Positions 1-8,676 of a stretch of DNA of 32,821 nt are shown one piece after another; the first letter of the stretch is position 1, and every line of letters begins with the position of its first letter. This DNA is from Candidatus Blautia stercorigallinarum (lineage in GTDB: Bacteria > Bacillota > Clostridia > Lachnospirales > Lachnospiraceae). The DNA lies in contig DXIQ01000024.1 in NCBI GenBank assembly GCA_019112785.1, positions 1-32,821 of the forward strand, in the 5' to 3' direction. The notes under the pieces were generated by a model. The model made no database searches, was not told where the DNA came from, and worked only from the letters and a program-made list of their open reading frames with translations. The position numbers were made by a program, and so were the translations under genes.

Positions 1-957
1 AACATTACCTGGGGAGCCAGCAACCTGGGATCTGCGGGAACCAGAGTGCCGGGCTCTGCAGGAGAAACTACCCGGGCCCTGGAAGAAAAATATGGGCTTC
101 CTTCCATGATCATGGCAGACGGTCCGGCAGGAATCCGTCTGAGACAGAGCTACCAGGTGGAACGTAAGACCGGGGAAGTTTACGGGATCGGCGTGCTGGG
201 GGCTTTGGAGAATGGCTTTTTAGAGCCGGAAAAGCATCATGAGAATGCAGATGTATATTATCAGTACTGTACGGCCTTTCCTGTAGGGACTGCCCTGGCC
301 CAGACCTGGGATCTGGAGTTGATGAAGGAATTTGGAGAGGCCATAGGAAGAGAGATGGAGGAATTCCATATCAATCTTTGGCTGGCTCCGGGAATGAATA
401 TCCAGAGAAATCCTCTGTGCGGACGGAACTTTGAATATTATTCAGAGGATCCCCTCCTGTCAGGAAAACTGGCGGCAGCAGTGACTCTGGGAGTCCAGAG
501 CCGCAAAGGCTGCGGTGTGACCATTAAACACTTTGCCTGCAATAATCAGGAGGATAATCGGATGGGAGTGGACGCCTGCGTTTCAGAACGGGCTCTCAGA
601 GAAATTTATTTCCGGGGATTTGAGATTGCCATAAAAGAAAGTGATCCGGCGGCCATCATGAGTTCCTATAACCTGATCAATGGCGTTCATGCAGCTAACA
701 GCAGAGACTTATGTACGGTTCTGGCAAGAGAAGAATGGGGGTTTGACGGAGTGATCATGAGCGACTGGAATACCACGGTTCCCGAAGATGGAAGTATATC
801 GTGGAAATGTGCGGCCGCAGGAAATGACATTATTATGCCGGGAAATGCAGAAGATGACAAAAATATCCGAGAAGCTTATGCAAAAGGACTGCTGTCAGAA
901 CAGACCATCCGGGAATGTGCCGGCAGGATATTGTATATGATAAAAAGATTAAGCTGA
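1..957 (+). CDS. Glycoside hydrolase family 3 beta-glycosidase, C-terminal catalytic part (5' end outside window)
   Basis: The reading frame is open from base 1, so the gene begins upstream; the GTG at 46 is internal. The visible part is a GH3 (beta/alpha)8 barrel: substrate-binding ADGPAGIR near codon 40, the loop PLCGRNFEYYSEDP, the KHFACNNQE segment, and the nucleophile motif GVIMSDW with its Asp at bases 763-765. The protein stops about 64 residues after the nucleophile, so no alpha/beta-sandwich domain follows the barrel. Together with the VPGSAGET lead-in, this fits the reordered GH3 enzymes known from Ruminococcus albus and Butyrivibrio, where the sandwich domain comes first. The likely role is hydrolysis of terminal beta-glucosides or related sugars. 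Substrate and cell location cannot be judged because the N-terminus is missing. A single-domain enzyme is the alternative. Confidence 0.93.
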   Translation, partial: NITWGASNLGSAGTRVPGSAGETTRALEEKYGLPSMIMADGPAGIRLRQSYQVERKTGEVYGIGVLGALENGFLEPEKHHENADVYYQYCTAFPVGTALAQTWDLELMKEFGEAIGREMEEFHINLWLAPGMNIQRNPLCGRNFEYYSEDPLLSGKLAAAVTLGVQSRKGCGVTIKHFACNNQEDNRMGVDACVSERALREIYFRGFEIAIKESDPAAIMSSYNLINGVHAANSRDLCTVLAREEWGFDGVIMSDWNTTVPEDGSISWKCAAAGNDIIMPGNAEDDKNIREAYAKGLLSEQTIRECAGRILYMIKRLS

Positions 958-960
958 GAA

Positions 961-981
961 GAGGCGGTATTTTACCGCCTC
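961..981 (+). terminator. Hairpin after the GH3 gene
   Basis: A perfect 9-bp stem (GAGGCGGTA / TACCGCCTC) with a TTT loop begins three bases after the GH3 stop codon. No T-run follows on the plus strand, so it may be a weak terminator or an mRNA 3' stabiliser. Confidence 0.45.
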
Positions 982-1055
982 ATTCCAATATTACTTATGC
1001 CTAGTTTAAGATGGACGATTTCTGAGTTGAGAAATATAATCCTACAGACTCTTTC

Positions 1056-1084
1056 TTGACAGATATGATCAGATATTGTATTTA
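1056..1084 (+). promoter_or_regulatory. Sigma-A-type promoter of the GH129 gene
   Basis: TTGACA (1056-1061), a 17-bp spacer and TATTTA (1079-1084) lie about 90 bp ahead of the GH129 start codon. The -35 box is perfect, the -10 box is approximate. Separate promotion suggests the GH129 gene is not simply read through from the GH3 gene. Confidence 0.5.
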
Positions 1085-1178
1085 TAGATCATGCATGGAA
1101 CTGCCCCATTAATCAATATTCCTGGCAGACCGGACGGCAGTTCCAATTACGAGAGAAAAGGACTGGAGGAGGACCGCC

Positions 1179-3089
1179 ATGGACAGTATTATAAAAGGTG
1201 GAACAGAGATAACATTTGACAAGACGACATTGAGATTTTCTTTTCAGAAAGAAGACGGCTGCCGGTGGAGATGGGATAAGAGCTACATGCCGTATATGGA
1301 ATGTAGAAGCGGAAATATATTTTTTCATGACGCAGGGGAGATTACCCATGAACTGCTTCACACCGGGGTGGGAGAAGGGATATTAAGCACCTACTGTGGA
1401 TTTAAAAAAGAGGGAAAGATCATGCCTTATAAATTCCAGACCCTGGTCTGGGTGGAAGAGGCCACAGGTGATGTGTACTGTGAATGGATCCCACTTTGCG
1501 AGGAAGGGCTGGAGGTGAAGAAAGTCTTTTGGCCGGGTCCTATGGAATTTGAAGAGAAAAAAGGGAGCTGGTATACCCTTCTGACCCATCAGCAGGGAAT
1601 CTTGATCCCAAATACCTGGGAAGTGGAGTTTCAGACCCCGGTATTTGACGGGATGTTCGGAACAGCAGGTGCCTATATGCCCTGGTTTGCCCAGGTCCGG
1701 GATGGGGAAGGATACCTGGCAGTGTGCGTGACTCCGTGGAATAGCGGATACCAGGCAGAACATCCGGCAGGAGGACCTTATACCAGGGTTTCCATGCGCT
1801 TTGAGCCCAGTCTGGGAAAGATGGACTACCGCCGCATTGTAAAGTACACATTTCTGAAAGAGTGCGATCACAATACTATCTGCAAGACCTACAGAAATTA
1901 TGTGGAAGAACAGGGAAGACTTCGGACCCTGGCAGAAAAAGCCATAAGAAATCCATCGATAGACCGTCTCATCGGCTGTGCTTTTTTACACAAAGGGATC
2001 AAAACATTTGTGCAGCCGGATTCTGATTTTTATGATCCAGAGAAACCGGAGAAAAATAATCACCTGACAACCTTTGCTCAGCGGGAACAGGAGATCAGGC
2101 AGCTTCATGAGATGGGAGTAGAGAAGCTGTATCTCCATTTAGACGGCTGGGCAGAGCCGGGATATGATAACCGCCACCCGGATTATGGCCCAGCATGTAA
2201 AGAGGCAGGGGGATGGGAGGGAATGAAATCTCTGGTGGACACCATGCATAAATACGGTTATTTATTTGGAATTCACGATCAGTACAGAGATTACTATCTG
2301 TCAGCTCCCAGTTTTGATGAAAATTTTGCCTGCCGTCTGCCGGATGGTACGATCCCCCGGCATAAGCGGTGGGCGGGAGGACCACAGTCTTATCTTTGCG
2401 CCACCCAGGCTCCCTATTATGTAAAAAGAAATTTTAAAGCCCTGGAAGACCACGGGATCCGGCTGGACTGCGCATATCTGGACGTATTTACCTGCAATGA
2501 AGGAGACGAATGCGACAATCCGCTGCACCGCATGACAAGAAAGGAATGCTATGAGCACCGTGCCCGGTGCTTCCGGTATCTTCTGAAAAAAGGTATTCTT
2601 CCAAGTTCGGAAGAGGTGAATGACTGGGCGGTTACAAGCCAGGTGTTCTGCCATTATGCGCCCTATGATTTTATGATGCGTGCTCCCGGTACGCCAAAAC
2701 AGGGGATACCGGTGCCTCTTTATAATCTGGTTTATCATGACTGCGTGATCCAGCCATGGATGATGGAAAAGATAAGCGAAGAGGAAGATTATATGCTTTA
2801 TGCACTGCTAAACGGGGGAGCGCCTTATCTGGTGCGGGACGGGGCCTATCCTAATACAGACGGAGCTTTTGAGGACAGAGTGGAAATGACGTTAGAAGAG
2901 TGTATCACCAGGGCAAAAGTTGTCTCAGATCTTCATGAAAAGGTTGGAAAATGCCAGATGGTAAGACATGAATTTGTTGAAGGAAATCCCCAGGTACAGA
3001 AGACGGTTTTCTCCAATGGGATTTCTGTCCAGGTGGATTTTCAGAAGCAGACCTATGAAATCCGGAATGAAAATTATTTTTCCGAGTAA
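1179..3089 (+). CDS. GH129-like alpha-N-acetylgalactosaminidase
   Basis: A 636-residue protein without signal peptide, so probably cytoplasmic. It resembles GH129, whose type enzyme NagBb of Bifidobacterium bifidum releases GalNAc from Tn antigen (GalNAc-alpha-Ser/Thr) of mucins. Counting codons here places Asp330 (in EPGYD), Trp398 (in KRWAGG), Asp435 (in AYLD) and Glu478 (in PSSEE). From memory of the NagBb structure paper these are the O4-binding Asp, the stacking Trp, the nucleophile and the acid/base, at the same numbers. The N-terminal third is beta-rich, the middle is a TIM-like barrel (LYLHLDGW at about 318-324) and the C-terminus is a short beta region. Start ATG 1179 follows GGAGGAGG by 6 bp. 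The related GH101/DUF5696 group is the alternative; fold and mechanism are more certain than exact substrate. Confidence 0.85.
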   Translation: MDSIIKGGTEITFDKTTLRFSFQKEDGCRWRWDKSYMPYMECRSGNIFFHDAGEITHELLHTGVGEGILSTYCGFKKEGKIMPYKFQTLVWVEEATGDVYCEWIPLCEEGLEVKKVFWPGPMEFEEKKGSWYTLLTHQQGILIPNTWEVEFQTPVFDGMFGTAGAYMPWFAQVRDGEGYLAVCVTPWNSGYQAEHPAGGPYTRVSMRFEPSLGKMDYRRIVKYTFLKECDHNTICKTYRNYVEEQGRLRTLAEKAIRNPSIDRLIGCAFLHKGIKTFVQPDSDFYDPEKPEKNNHLTTFAQREQEIRQLHEMGVEKLYLHLDGWAEPGYDNRHPDYGPACKEAGGWEGMKSLVDTMHKYGYLFGIHDQYRDYYLSAPSFDENFACRLPDGTIPRHKRWAGGPQSYLCATQAPYYVKRNFKALEDHGIRLDCAYLDVFTCNEGDECDNPLHRMTRKECYEHRARCFRYLLKKGILPSSEEVNDWAVTSQVFCHYAPYDFMMRAPGTPKQGIPVPLYNLVYHDCVIQPWMMEKISEEEDYMLYALLNGGAPYLVRDGAYPNTDGAFEDRVEMTLEECITRAKVVSDLHEKVGKCQMVRHEFVEGNPQVQKTVFSNGISVQVDFQKQTYEIRNENYFSE

Positions 3090-3094
3090 ATTGA

Positions 3095-3143
3095 AAAAGG
3101 CCCTGGAACTGCTTTTGGTTAAAAATGCAGTTCCAGAGCTTTT
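3095..3143. terminator. Bidirectional terminator between GH129 gene and proS
   Basis: A 10-bp perfect stem CTGGAACTGC (3103-3112) / GCAGTTCCAG (3127-3136) is flanked by AAAAGG on the left and GCTTTTA on the right. It can stop the convergent GH129 (plus) and proS (minus) transcripts. Confidence 0.75.
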
Positions 3144-3151
3144 ATACAAGC

Positions 3152-4894
3152 TTATTTCCGTGGTTCCACCTGTGCGTTGATCACTTCAAAGAGCTGGCGG
3201 ATAACTTCCCGGATTTCCGTCACTGCGTTTTCTAAGTCTATGAGCTTGGAAATCCGTTTGTCTCTGGTCACTAACTCCAGCTGGCCGTTTTTCAGGTTTT
3301 TCGGTCCTACCACTACACGGACCGGAACTCCCAGAAGGTCTGCGTCTGCAAACATGGCTCCTGCCCGGATGTCACGATCATCATAGAGAACTTCTACACC
3401 GGCCTTCTGTAAATCTTCGTACAGCTTGTCCGCAGCAGTTTTGCAGGCTTCCTGGTCCACACGCATACAGCACAGATGTACCTGCCAGGGAGCGATGGAA
3501 ATAGGCCAGATAGGGCCGTTGTCATCATGTCTTGCCTCACATACAGAGGCAGCCAGACGGCCTACGCCGATACCGTAGCAGCCCATCACCGGATATTTCA
3601 CAGAGCCGTCGGCGTCTGTATAGGTCATGTTCATGGACTTGGTATATTTGGTGCCAAGCTGGAAGATATTTCCTACCTCGATACCGCGTTTTACCTGAAT
3701 AGTCTTTTTGCCGCAGCAGGGGCAGATGCCGCCTGTTTTGATCTTGGACACGTCTGTATATTCTACTTCTCCCAGATCTCTTGGGATATTTAATCCTTTA
3801 TAGTGATAGTTTTCCTCATTAGCTCCGCAGGTCAGATACTGGATCCCCTCCAGAGAAGCGTCGTAGATCACCTGACAGTCAGCTTTGAGCTGATAAGGGC
3901 CGGTAAATCCGGCGGCAATGCCGCTTTCCTCCGTGATTTCCGCAGGATGGACTTTTTCTCCCAGGTAATTGGTCAGCTTTGTCTCATTTACTTCATAATC
4001 CCCTCTCAGGAATACGATCACATATTCGTCATTGGAGTTTTTCTGATACATAACGGCTTTGCAGGAATATTCTACAGGCACGCCCAGGAAATCTACCACT
4101 TCTTCAATGGTCTTGCAGTGAGGAGTATAGACTTTCTCCAGTTCTCCCATTTCCAGTCCGCCTTCATTTACTACTTTGTTTGGTGCTGCTTCCATATTGG
4201 AACGGTAGCCGCATTCCGGACAGATCACAATAGAATCCTCTCCGGCGTCTGCCAGGAGCATGTATTCGTGAGAAACACTGCCGCCCATCATACCGGAATC
4301 AGACTGTACTGCGATAACTTCCGGAACTCCCGCCCTCTGGAAGATCCGGTTATAGGTATGATAGAACGTATCATAGCAGCGGTCCAGATCTTCCTGAGAG
4401 GTATGGAAGGAATAGGCATCTTTCATGGTAAATTCCCGGACACGGATCAGGCCGGCCCTTGGACGGGCCTCGTCACGGAATTTGGTCTGGATCTGATAGA
4501 TCATAAAAGGATATTTGGTGTAGGTCTGGCCATATTCTCTTACCAGCTGGACAGAGGCTTCCTCGTGGGTCATACCCAGGACCATCTGGTTGCCGTTCCG
4601 GTCTTTAAAGCGGAGAAGTTCCTCACCAACACTTTCAAAACGGCCGGATTCTTCCCAGAGGCTGCCGGGAAGGGCAACAGGGAAGAGTACTTCCTGTCCT
4701 CCGATGGCATCCATTTCTTCCCGGATGATCTCCTCGATCTTTCTGGTGATCCTCTTCATAGGGGGATACAGAGAATAGATGCCATTTGCCACATATTTGA
4801 TATAGCCGCCCCGGATGGTAAAGGCATGGCTGTCGATCACGCAGTCAGCAGGGCGCTCCTTAAAACGGTCTCCAACAAGATTTCTAAGTTTCAT
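3152..4894 (-). CDS. proS: Prolyl-tRNA synthetase, bacterial type with editing insertion
   Basis: Charges tRNA-Pro with proline in the cytoplasm. At 580 residues it matches the bacterial ProS form. Class II motif 2 is FRDEARPRAGLIRVREF, motif 3 contains GCYGIGVGRLAAS, and a YbaK-like editing domain that clears Ala-tRNA-Pro is inserted between them (roughly residues 220-410). The C-terminal anticodon-binding domain starts near WQVHLCCMRV. The frame extends upstream to 5059, but the ATG at 4894 is chosen: it has AAGGAG 8 bp upstream and gives the family N-terminus MKLRNLVGDRF. The upstream residues would overlap the azlC start. No T-box leader is visible; only about 140 bp separates it from azlC. 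Confidence 0.97.
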   Translation of the reverse strand: MKLRNLVGDRFKERPADCVIDSHAFTIRGGYIKYVANGIYSLYPPMKRITRKIEEIIREEMDAIGGQEVLFPVALPGSLWEESGRFESVGEELLRFKDRNGNQMVLGMTHEEASVQLVREYGQTYTKYPFMIYQIQTKFRDEARPRAGLIRVREFTMKDAYSFHTSQEDLDRCYDTFYHTYNRIFQRAGVPEVIAVQSDSGMMGGSVSHEYMLLADAGEDSIVICPECGYRSNMEAAPNKVVNEGGLEMGELEKVYTPHCKTIEEVVDFLGVPVEYSCKAVMYQKNSNDEYVIVFLRGDYEVNETKLTNYLGEKVHPAEITEESGIAAGFTGPYQLKADCQVIYDASLEGIQYLTCGANEENYHYKGLNIPRDLGEVEYTDVSKIKTGGICPCCGKKTIQVKRGIEVGNIFQLGTKYTKSMNMTYTDADGSVKYPVMGCYGIGVGRLAASVCEARHDDNGPIWPISIAPWQVHLCCMRVDQEACKTAADKLYEDLQKAGVEVLYDDRDIRAGAMFADADLLGVPVRVVVGPKNLKNGQLELVTRDKRISKLIDLENAVTEIREVIRQLFEVINAQVEPRK

Positions 4895-4928
4895 AATGAT
4901 CTCCTTTTCATTTGTCTTTTCTGCGGCT

Positions 4929-4958
4929 AGTATACCATAAAGGGAAATGACAATACAA
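4929..4958 (-). promoter_or_regulatory. Putative proS promoter
   Basis: Read on the minus strand: TTGTAT (4958-4953), 18-bp spacer, TATACT (4934-4929), 35 bp before the proS start codon. The -10 box is good and the -35 box is partial. Confidence 0.45.
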
Positions 4959-5036
4959 CTATACTGCAAATAATTCTTGAACAGAAACCTGCCTGGTGCT
5001 AAGCTTAATACATACGACTGCTGACAGGAGACGAAA

Positions 5037-5750
5037 ATGAACGAGAAGATAAAAACCATGAAAAAAGCCTTTCTTTGTGCCTTTCCCTATACCATTCCTA
5101 TCTTTGCCGGATTCTGGTTTCTGGGTATGACTTACGGTATTTACATGAATGTTTCAGGATTCAGCTTCTGGTACCCTATGGTCATGAGCCTGATCATTTT
5201 TGCCGGCTCTATAGAATTCGTAGCGGTAAATATGCTTCTGGGTGCTTTTAACCCCCTGCAAGCCCTGGCAATGACCCTGATGATCAACGCCAGACATTTA
5301 TTTTACGGAATTTCCATGCTGGACAGATTCCGGGGAATGGGATGGAAGAAGATCTATCTGATCTTCGGTATGTGTGATGAGACTTTTTCCATTAATTACA
5401 CTGCTGAAATCCCTCCGGATGTAGACAGGGGCTGGTTTATGTTTTTCGTTACTTTGCTGAATCATTTTTATTGGTTTTTCGGAGCCACTCTGGGCGGGAT
5501 CTTCGGAGGTCTGATCCATTTCAGCACAGAGGGACTGGACTTTGTAGTGATTGCCATGTTCGTAGTGATCTTCCTGGAACAGTGGCTGAAAGAAAAAGAA
5601 CACACCAGCGCATTGGCCGGCCTGGGGATTTCCCTTCTGTGCCTGGCCGCTTTTGGAGCAGAGAGCTTTATCCTTCCAGCTATGGCGGGAATCCTGCTGG
5701 TTCTTTCCTTCCTTCAGAAACCTTTGGAGAAAGGAGGGATGCCCTTATGA
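5037..5750 (+). CDS. azlC: AzlC family branched-chain amino acid exporter, large subunit
   Basis: A 237-residue polytopic inner-membrane protein. The family feature [13 protein letters not shown], followed by INARHLFYG and a MCDETFS segment, is characteristic of AzlC. AzlC pairs with the small AzlD subunit to export branched-chain amino acids or toxic analogues. The ATG at 5037 follows AGGAG by about 8 bp, and the gene overlaps azlD by 4 bp (ATGA). A possible promoter is TTGAAC (4977-4982) with TAAGCT (5000-5005). No Lrp-type regulator gene is adjacent. ilvBN at the far end of the window is the only related metabolic link. Confidence 0.94.
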   Translation: MNEKIKTMKKAFLCAFPYTIPIFAGFWFLGMTYGIYMNVSGFSFWYPMVMSLIIFAGSIEFVAVNMLLGAFNPLQALAMTLMINARHLFYGISMLDRFRGMGWKKIYLIFGMCDETFSINYTAEIPPDVDRGWFMFFVTLLNHFYWFFGATLGGIFGGLIHFSTEGLDFVVIAMFVVIFLEQWLKEKEHTSALAGLGISLLCLAAFGAESFILPAMAGILLVLSFLQKPLEKGGMPL

Positions 5751-6073
5751 CTTTATCACAGGAGATCATCACCATAGGTATGGTCGTTTTGGGAACTGCT
5801 CTTACCAGATATCTGCCTTTTCTTCTGTTTCCGGCAGGAAAACCTACGCCTAAGTATATACAGTATCTGGGAAAAGTACTTCCCGGAGCGGTATTTGGCC
5901 TTCTGGTGATCTACAGCCTGCGCAATGTCAGCCTGTTTTCCGGGAGCCATGGAATACCGGAACTGCTGGCTGTTCTGGCAGTGGTCATTCTCCATTTATG
6001 GAAACGGCAGATGCTTTTGTCTATCGCAGGAGGAACGGTCCTTTATATGGTTTTGGTGCAGATGGTCTTTTAA
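5747..6073 (+). CDS. azlD: AzlD family branched-chain amino acid exporter, small subunit
   Basis: A 108-residue membrane protein with three to four hydrophobic segments, starting [12 protein letters not shown] and carrying the AzlD-like [12 protein letters not shown] and [18 protein letters not shown] stretches. The ATG at 5747 overlaps the azlC stop codon (ATGA) and has GGAGGG 8 bp upstream, so translation is probably coupled. The frame is open further upstream to 5471, but that part only overlaps azlC in another frame. Confidence 0.93.
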   Translation: MTLSQEIITIGMVVLGTALTRYLPFLLFPAGKPTPKYIQYLGKVLPGAVFGLLVIYSLRNVSLFSGSHGIPELLAVLAVVILHLWKRQMLLSIAGGTVLYMVLVQMVF

Positions 6074-6114
6074 AATATTGTAAAGAAGAATTTTACGGAT
6101 AAGGAGGATGAAAT

Positions 6115-7026
6115 ATGGAGATTAAAGACTGGACTTATGAAGAATTTCCGGAATTTGACGAGACTGTGGAAGGAGCGGAGGTTCTTTCCACTACAGGAGA
6201 TGAGGTTGGACTTGCATATCTGCATGATGTGGAATATGCCAATGTGGACGGGATCCCTCTTCATCTTCAGATCATAAAGCCTTTTACCAGAAATGAACCG
6301 GAGAAAATTTATCCCTGTATGGTATTTGTTCAGGGATCTGCATGGAAGAAACAGGACGTATATGCCAAAATCCCAATGCTTGCCCGGCTGGCGGGAAAGG
6401 GATATGTGATCGCTGTGGTGGAGTACCGGCATTCAGGACAGGCGCCTTTCCCGGCCCAGGCTCTGGATGCCAGGAATGCTGTGCGCTTTATGCGGAAAAA
6501 CAGTAAAAGCTATCAGATCGATCCGGAGAAGATCGTAATAGGGGGAGATTCCTCCGGAGGCCATACGGCGATGTTTGCAGGAATCCTTCAGGATGATGAC
6601 CGGGAGAGTAATCTGTATCCGGGAATCTCAGCCTCTGTGAAGGGAATCCTAAATTATTATGGTTCTGTCAGCGTTATGCTGGAAGACAGCAATCCAACTA
6701 CCATTAATCACCATATGCCGGACAGCCCCGAGGGTATGGAAATGGGAGGCGTGAACCTGAAGGAGCGGCCGGATCTGTGCCGGAAACTGTCTGTGGAATG
6801 TAATATCACAGAAAACACAGACCTTCCTCCGGTGCTGATCTTTCACGGGACCAAGGATCGGATCGTGAATACCCGACAGAGCGTGAACCTGTATAAGAAA
6901 CTGAAAGAAACAGGAAAAGAAGCTTACCTGTACCTGATCCGGGGCGCGGACCACGGAGGAGCAGAATTCTGGACAGAAGAGGCCTGCAATATCACAGATA
7001 GATTTATAAAGAAATGCCTGTCATAA
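6115..7026 (+). CDS. Alpha/beta-hydrolase esterase (BD-FAE/lipase-like)
   Basis: A 303-residue cytoplasmic serine hydrolase. The nucleophile elbow is GDSSG with Ser146, and the other catalytic residues are Asp248 (HGTKD) and His280 (GADHGG). The strand-turn FVQGSAW at about residues 73-79 supplies the oxyanion-hole region (HGG-like, here QGSAW). Such esterases remove acyl groups from sugars or small esters; the substrate cannot be told from the sequence. RBS AAGGAGG lies 7-8 bp before the ATG. It is 41 bp after azlD and is closed by a strong terminator. Alternatives are a feruloyl/acetyl-xylan esterase or a carboxylesterase. Confidence 0.85.
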   Translation: MEIKDWTYEEFPEFDETVEGAEVLSTTGDEVGLAYLHDVEYANVDGIPLHLQIIKPFTRNEPEKIYPCMVFVQGSAWKKQDVYAKIPMLARLAGKGYVIAVVEYRHSGQAPFPAQALDARNAVRFMRKNSKSYQIDPEKIVIGGDSSGGHTAMFAGILQDDDRESNLYPGISASVKGILNYYGSVSVMLEDSNPTTINHHMPDSPEGMEMGGVNLKERPDLCRKLSVECNITENTDLPPVLIFHGTKDRIVNTRQSVNLYKKLKETGKEAYLYLIRGADHGGAEFWTEEACNITDRFIKKCLS

Positions 7027-7074
7027 AAATACCGCTGCACTACAGCCTGAAAAAGAGTAGTGCAGCGGTATTTT
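7026..7074. terminator. Strong bidirectional terminator
   Basis: A perfect 18-bp inverted repeat (7026-7043 / 7057-7074) with A-run on one side and TTTT on the other. It serves the esterase gene and the minus-strand ABC operon that ends at 7168. Confidence 0.9.
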
Positions 7075-7083
7075 GTGCGATAC

Positions 7084-7105
7084 GCCCGGCAAGCGGCTGC
7101 CGGGC
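7084..7105 (-). other. GC-rich hairpin downstream of the ABC permease gene
   Basis: GCCCGGCA (7084-7091) and TGCCGGGC (7098-7105) form a perfect 8-bp stem with a 6-nt loop. It lacks a T-run in either direction and lies between the permease stop and the shared terminator, so it may protect the mRNA 3' end. Confidence 0.35.
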
Positions 7106-7167
7106 AATGGACAGTGAACAGCAATGCCGTGGGCTGGACGAAGGTATAAACAGAGAAGAAACCAGCG

Positions 7168-7818
7168 TTAACGGCAGCTTCTGGCAAAGGCATTCATAGA
7201 GACGTTGTATGAAAGGATCCCTGTGACGGCCACGATCCCCACTGCGATCCCCCACAGAAGAGGAAAGGGAAGGCCGAGCAGATCCAGGAGATCTATATCC
7301 AGAAAAAGATACAGAACGTAGGCGGCTGCTGCCAGCACAACAAAAATAATATAGAAGATCGTGGAAATATTCATGTTTCCAACAAAAGAGACCATCACAT
7401 TGATCAGCGTCATAAATAAAGTGATCAGAAGGCCGCCTGCAAAGATCCCCAGATAGACTACAGGACTGTAGGTCCTGTATATAAGAAAATGCAGCGTCAG
7501 AAAAAGGATCATAACCCCGATGCCGTAAAGCTGATACAGGCAGCAGGAAAGATATCTGGAAAGAACCAATTCTCTTTTGGAAAAAGGAAAGGTCATGGAA
7601 AGCATCCGGCCTTTATAGCTGGAGTCCGCCTCTTTCAAAGTGATCGGAATGATGGAGGTCTGCGTAGGGAGATAGAGAAGGATCATGCTCAGCGGACTGA
7701 AACGATATTTTCCCAGCAGAACCAGAAACATAAGGAAAAAAAGAATGTCTGGTATAATTTTTGAAAGAAAAGAATAACGGATCTGGGTAATGATATCCCG
7801 ATAAATTAATCCTGACAT
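7168..7818 (-). CDS. ABC-2 type transporter permease
   Basis: A 216-residue integral membrane protein with about six hydrophobic helices (for example VMILFLTLHFLIY and IVAVTGILSYNV) and no large soluble domain, as in ABC-2 permeases. The ATG at 7818 has AAAGGGGGT 8 bp upstream and overlaps the 3' end of the ATPase gene by 13 bp. Its partner is the ATPase next door. In GntR-ABC operons of this type (YtrA-like) the transporters often respond to cell-wall-active peptides. That role is inference only. Confidence 0.85.
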   Translation of the reverse strand: MSGLIYRDIITQIRYSFLSKIIPDILFFLMFLVLLGKYRFSPLSMILLYLPTQTSIIPITLKEADSSYKGRMLSMTFPFSKRELVLSRYLSCCLYQLYGIGVMILFLTLHFLIYRTYSPVVYLGIFAGGLLITLFMTLINVMVSFVGNMNISTIFYIIFVVLAAAAYVLYLFLDIDLLDLLGLPFPLLWGIAVGIVAVTGILSYNVSMNAFARSCR

Positions 7819-8675
7819 GGTAATACCCCCTTTGTGGAAAATAACATAAAATCTTCTAATGTGGCCCGTTCCATGACCAGATCCTGAAAACGGCTAAGAA
7901 GAGCCTGCTTGTTTCTGATCAGTACTTTGCAGGAAAAATCCTCTGGCATATAAGCTTCATAGTCTTCCGGAGAGAGAACCTGGAGAAAGTCTTTCCGGCA
8001 GTGAAGGACCCCATAGTTGTTCTCGATCTCTTCCATGGAGCGGAAAAACTGAAGTTTTCCCTGATGGAGAAAAAGAATATAGTCTGCGATCTTATCCAAG
8101 TCACTGGTGATGTGGGAAGAAATCAGCACAGAGTGATCTTCATCCATGACAAATTCCTGGAGAAGTTCCAGGATCTCATCCCGCATAACGGGATCCAATC
8201 CTGAAGTAGCTTCATCTAAGATCAGAAGCTCCGGGTGATAGGACAGAGCCAGGGCAAAATTCAGCTTTACCAGCATGCCCTTTGAAAAGCTTTTGATTTT
8301 TTTGTTCAGGGGAAGAGAAAATCTCTCTATATATTCCTGGAACAGCCTGCTGTCCCAGTTTTTGTAGATCCTTTTATAAATGTTTTCCAGATCTTTGCAG
8401 TAGAGACGGGGATTCTGATTTAGTCCGTCCATAACAAGGCCTACTTTCTGGAGCGTTTCTTTCCGGTTTTCACGCCAGCTTTTGCCGAAGAGACGGATCT
8501 GGCCGCTGTCCGGGGAGATCATTTCAAAAACAGACATCAGCGTGGTAGTTTTCCCGGCGCCGTTTTCTCCGATCATTCCCACAATCATCCCTCTTGGAAT
8601 CTGAAAGCTTATGTGATCCAGCGTGAAATCTTTGTACTTCTTTGTAAGCTGATCCACTGACAAAATTGGTTCCAT
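7806..8675 (-). CDS. ABC transporter ATP-binding protein
   Basis: A 289-residue ABC ATPase: Walker A GENGAGKTT, signature FSKGM (a variant of LSGGQ), Walker B LLILDEATSGLDP and switch His in SSH. The C-terminal 80 residues are an accessory region. The start is ATG 8675, since AGGAGGAA sits 7 bp upstream. The in-frame ATG at 8690 would lie inside the preceding regulator gene without a ribosome site. It is the middle gene of the gntR-ATPase-permease operon, separated from gntR by a single base. Confidence 0.93.
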   Translation of the reverse strand: MEPILSVDQLTKKYKDFTLDHISFQIPRGMIVGMIGENGAGKTTTLMSVFEMISPDSGQIRLFGKSWRENRKETLQKVGLVMDGLNQNPRLYCKDLENIYKRIYKNWDSRLFQEYIERFSLPLNKKIKSFSKGMLVKLNFALALSYHPELLILDEATSGLDPVMRDEILELLQEFVMDEDHSVLISSHITSDLDKIADYILFLHQGKLQFFRSMEEIENNYGVLHCRKDFLQVLSPEDYEAYMPEDFSCKVLIRNKQALLSRFQDLVMERATLEDFMLFSTKGVLPCQD

Positions 8676-8676
8676 A

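Noticed and set aside
3803-4930. Long plus-strand open frame opposite proS
   Set aside because: It is a shadow of proS, which has every class II synthetase motif; no ribosome site and no recognisable domains.
4895-5036. T-box leader for proS
   Set aside because: Only about 140 bp are available, with no specifier or antiterminator sequence visible; a plain promoter explains the region.
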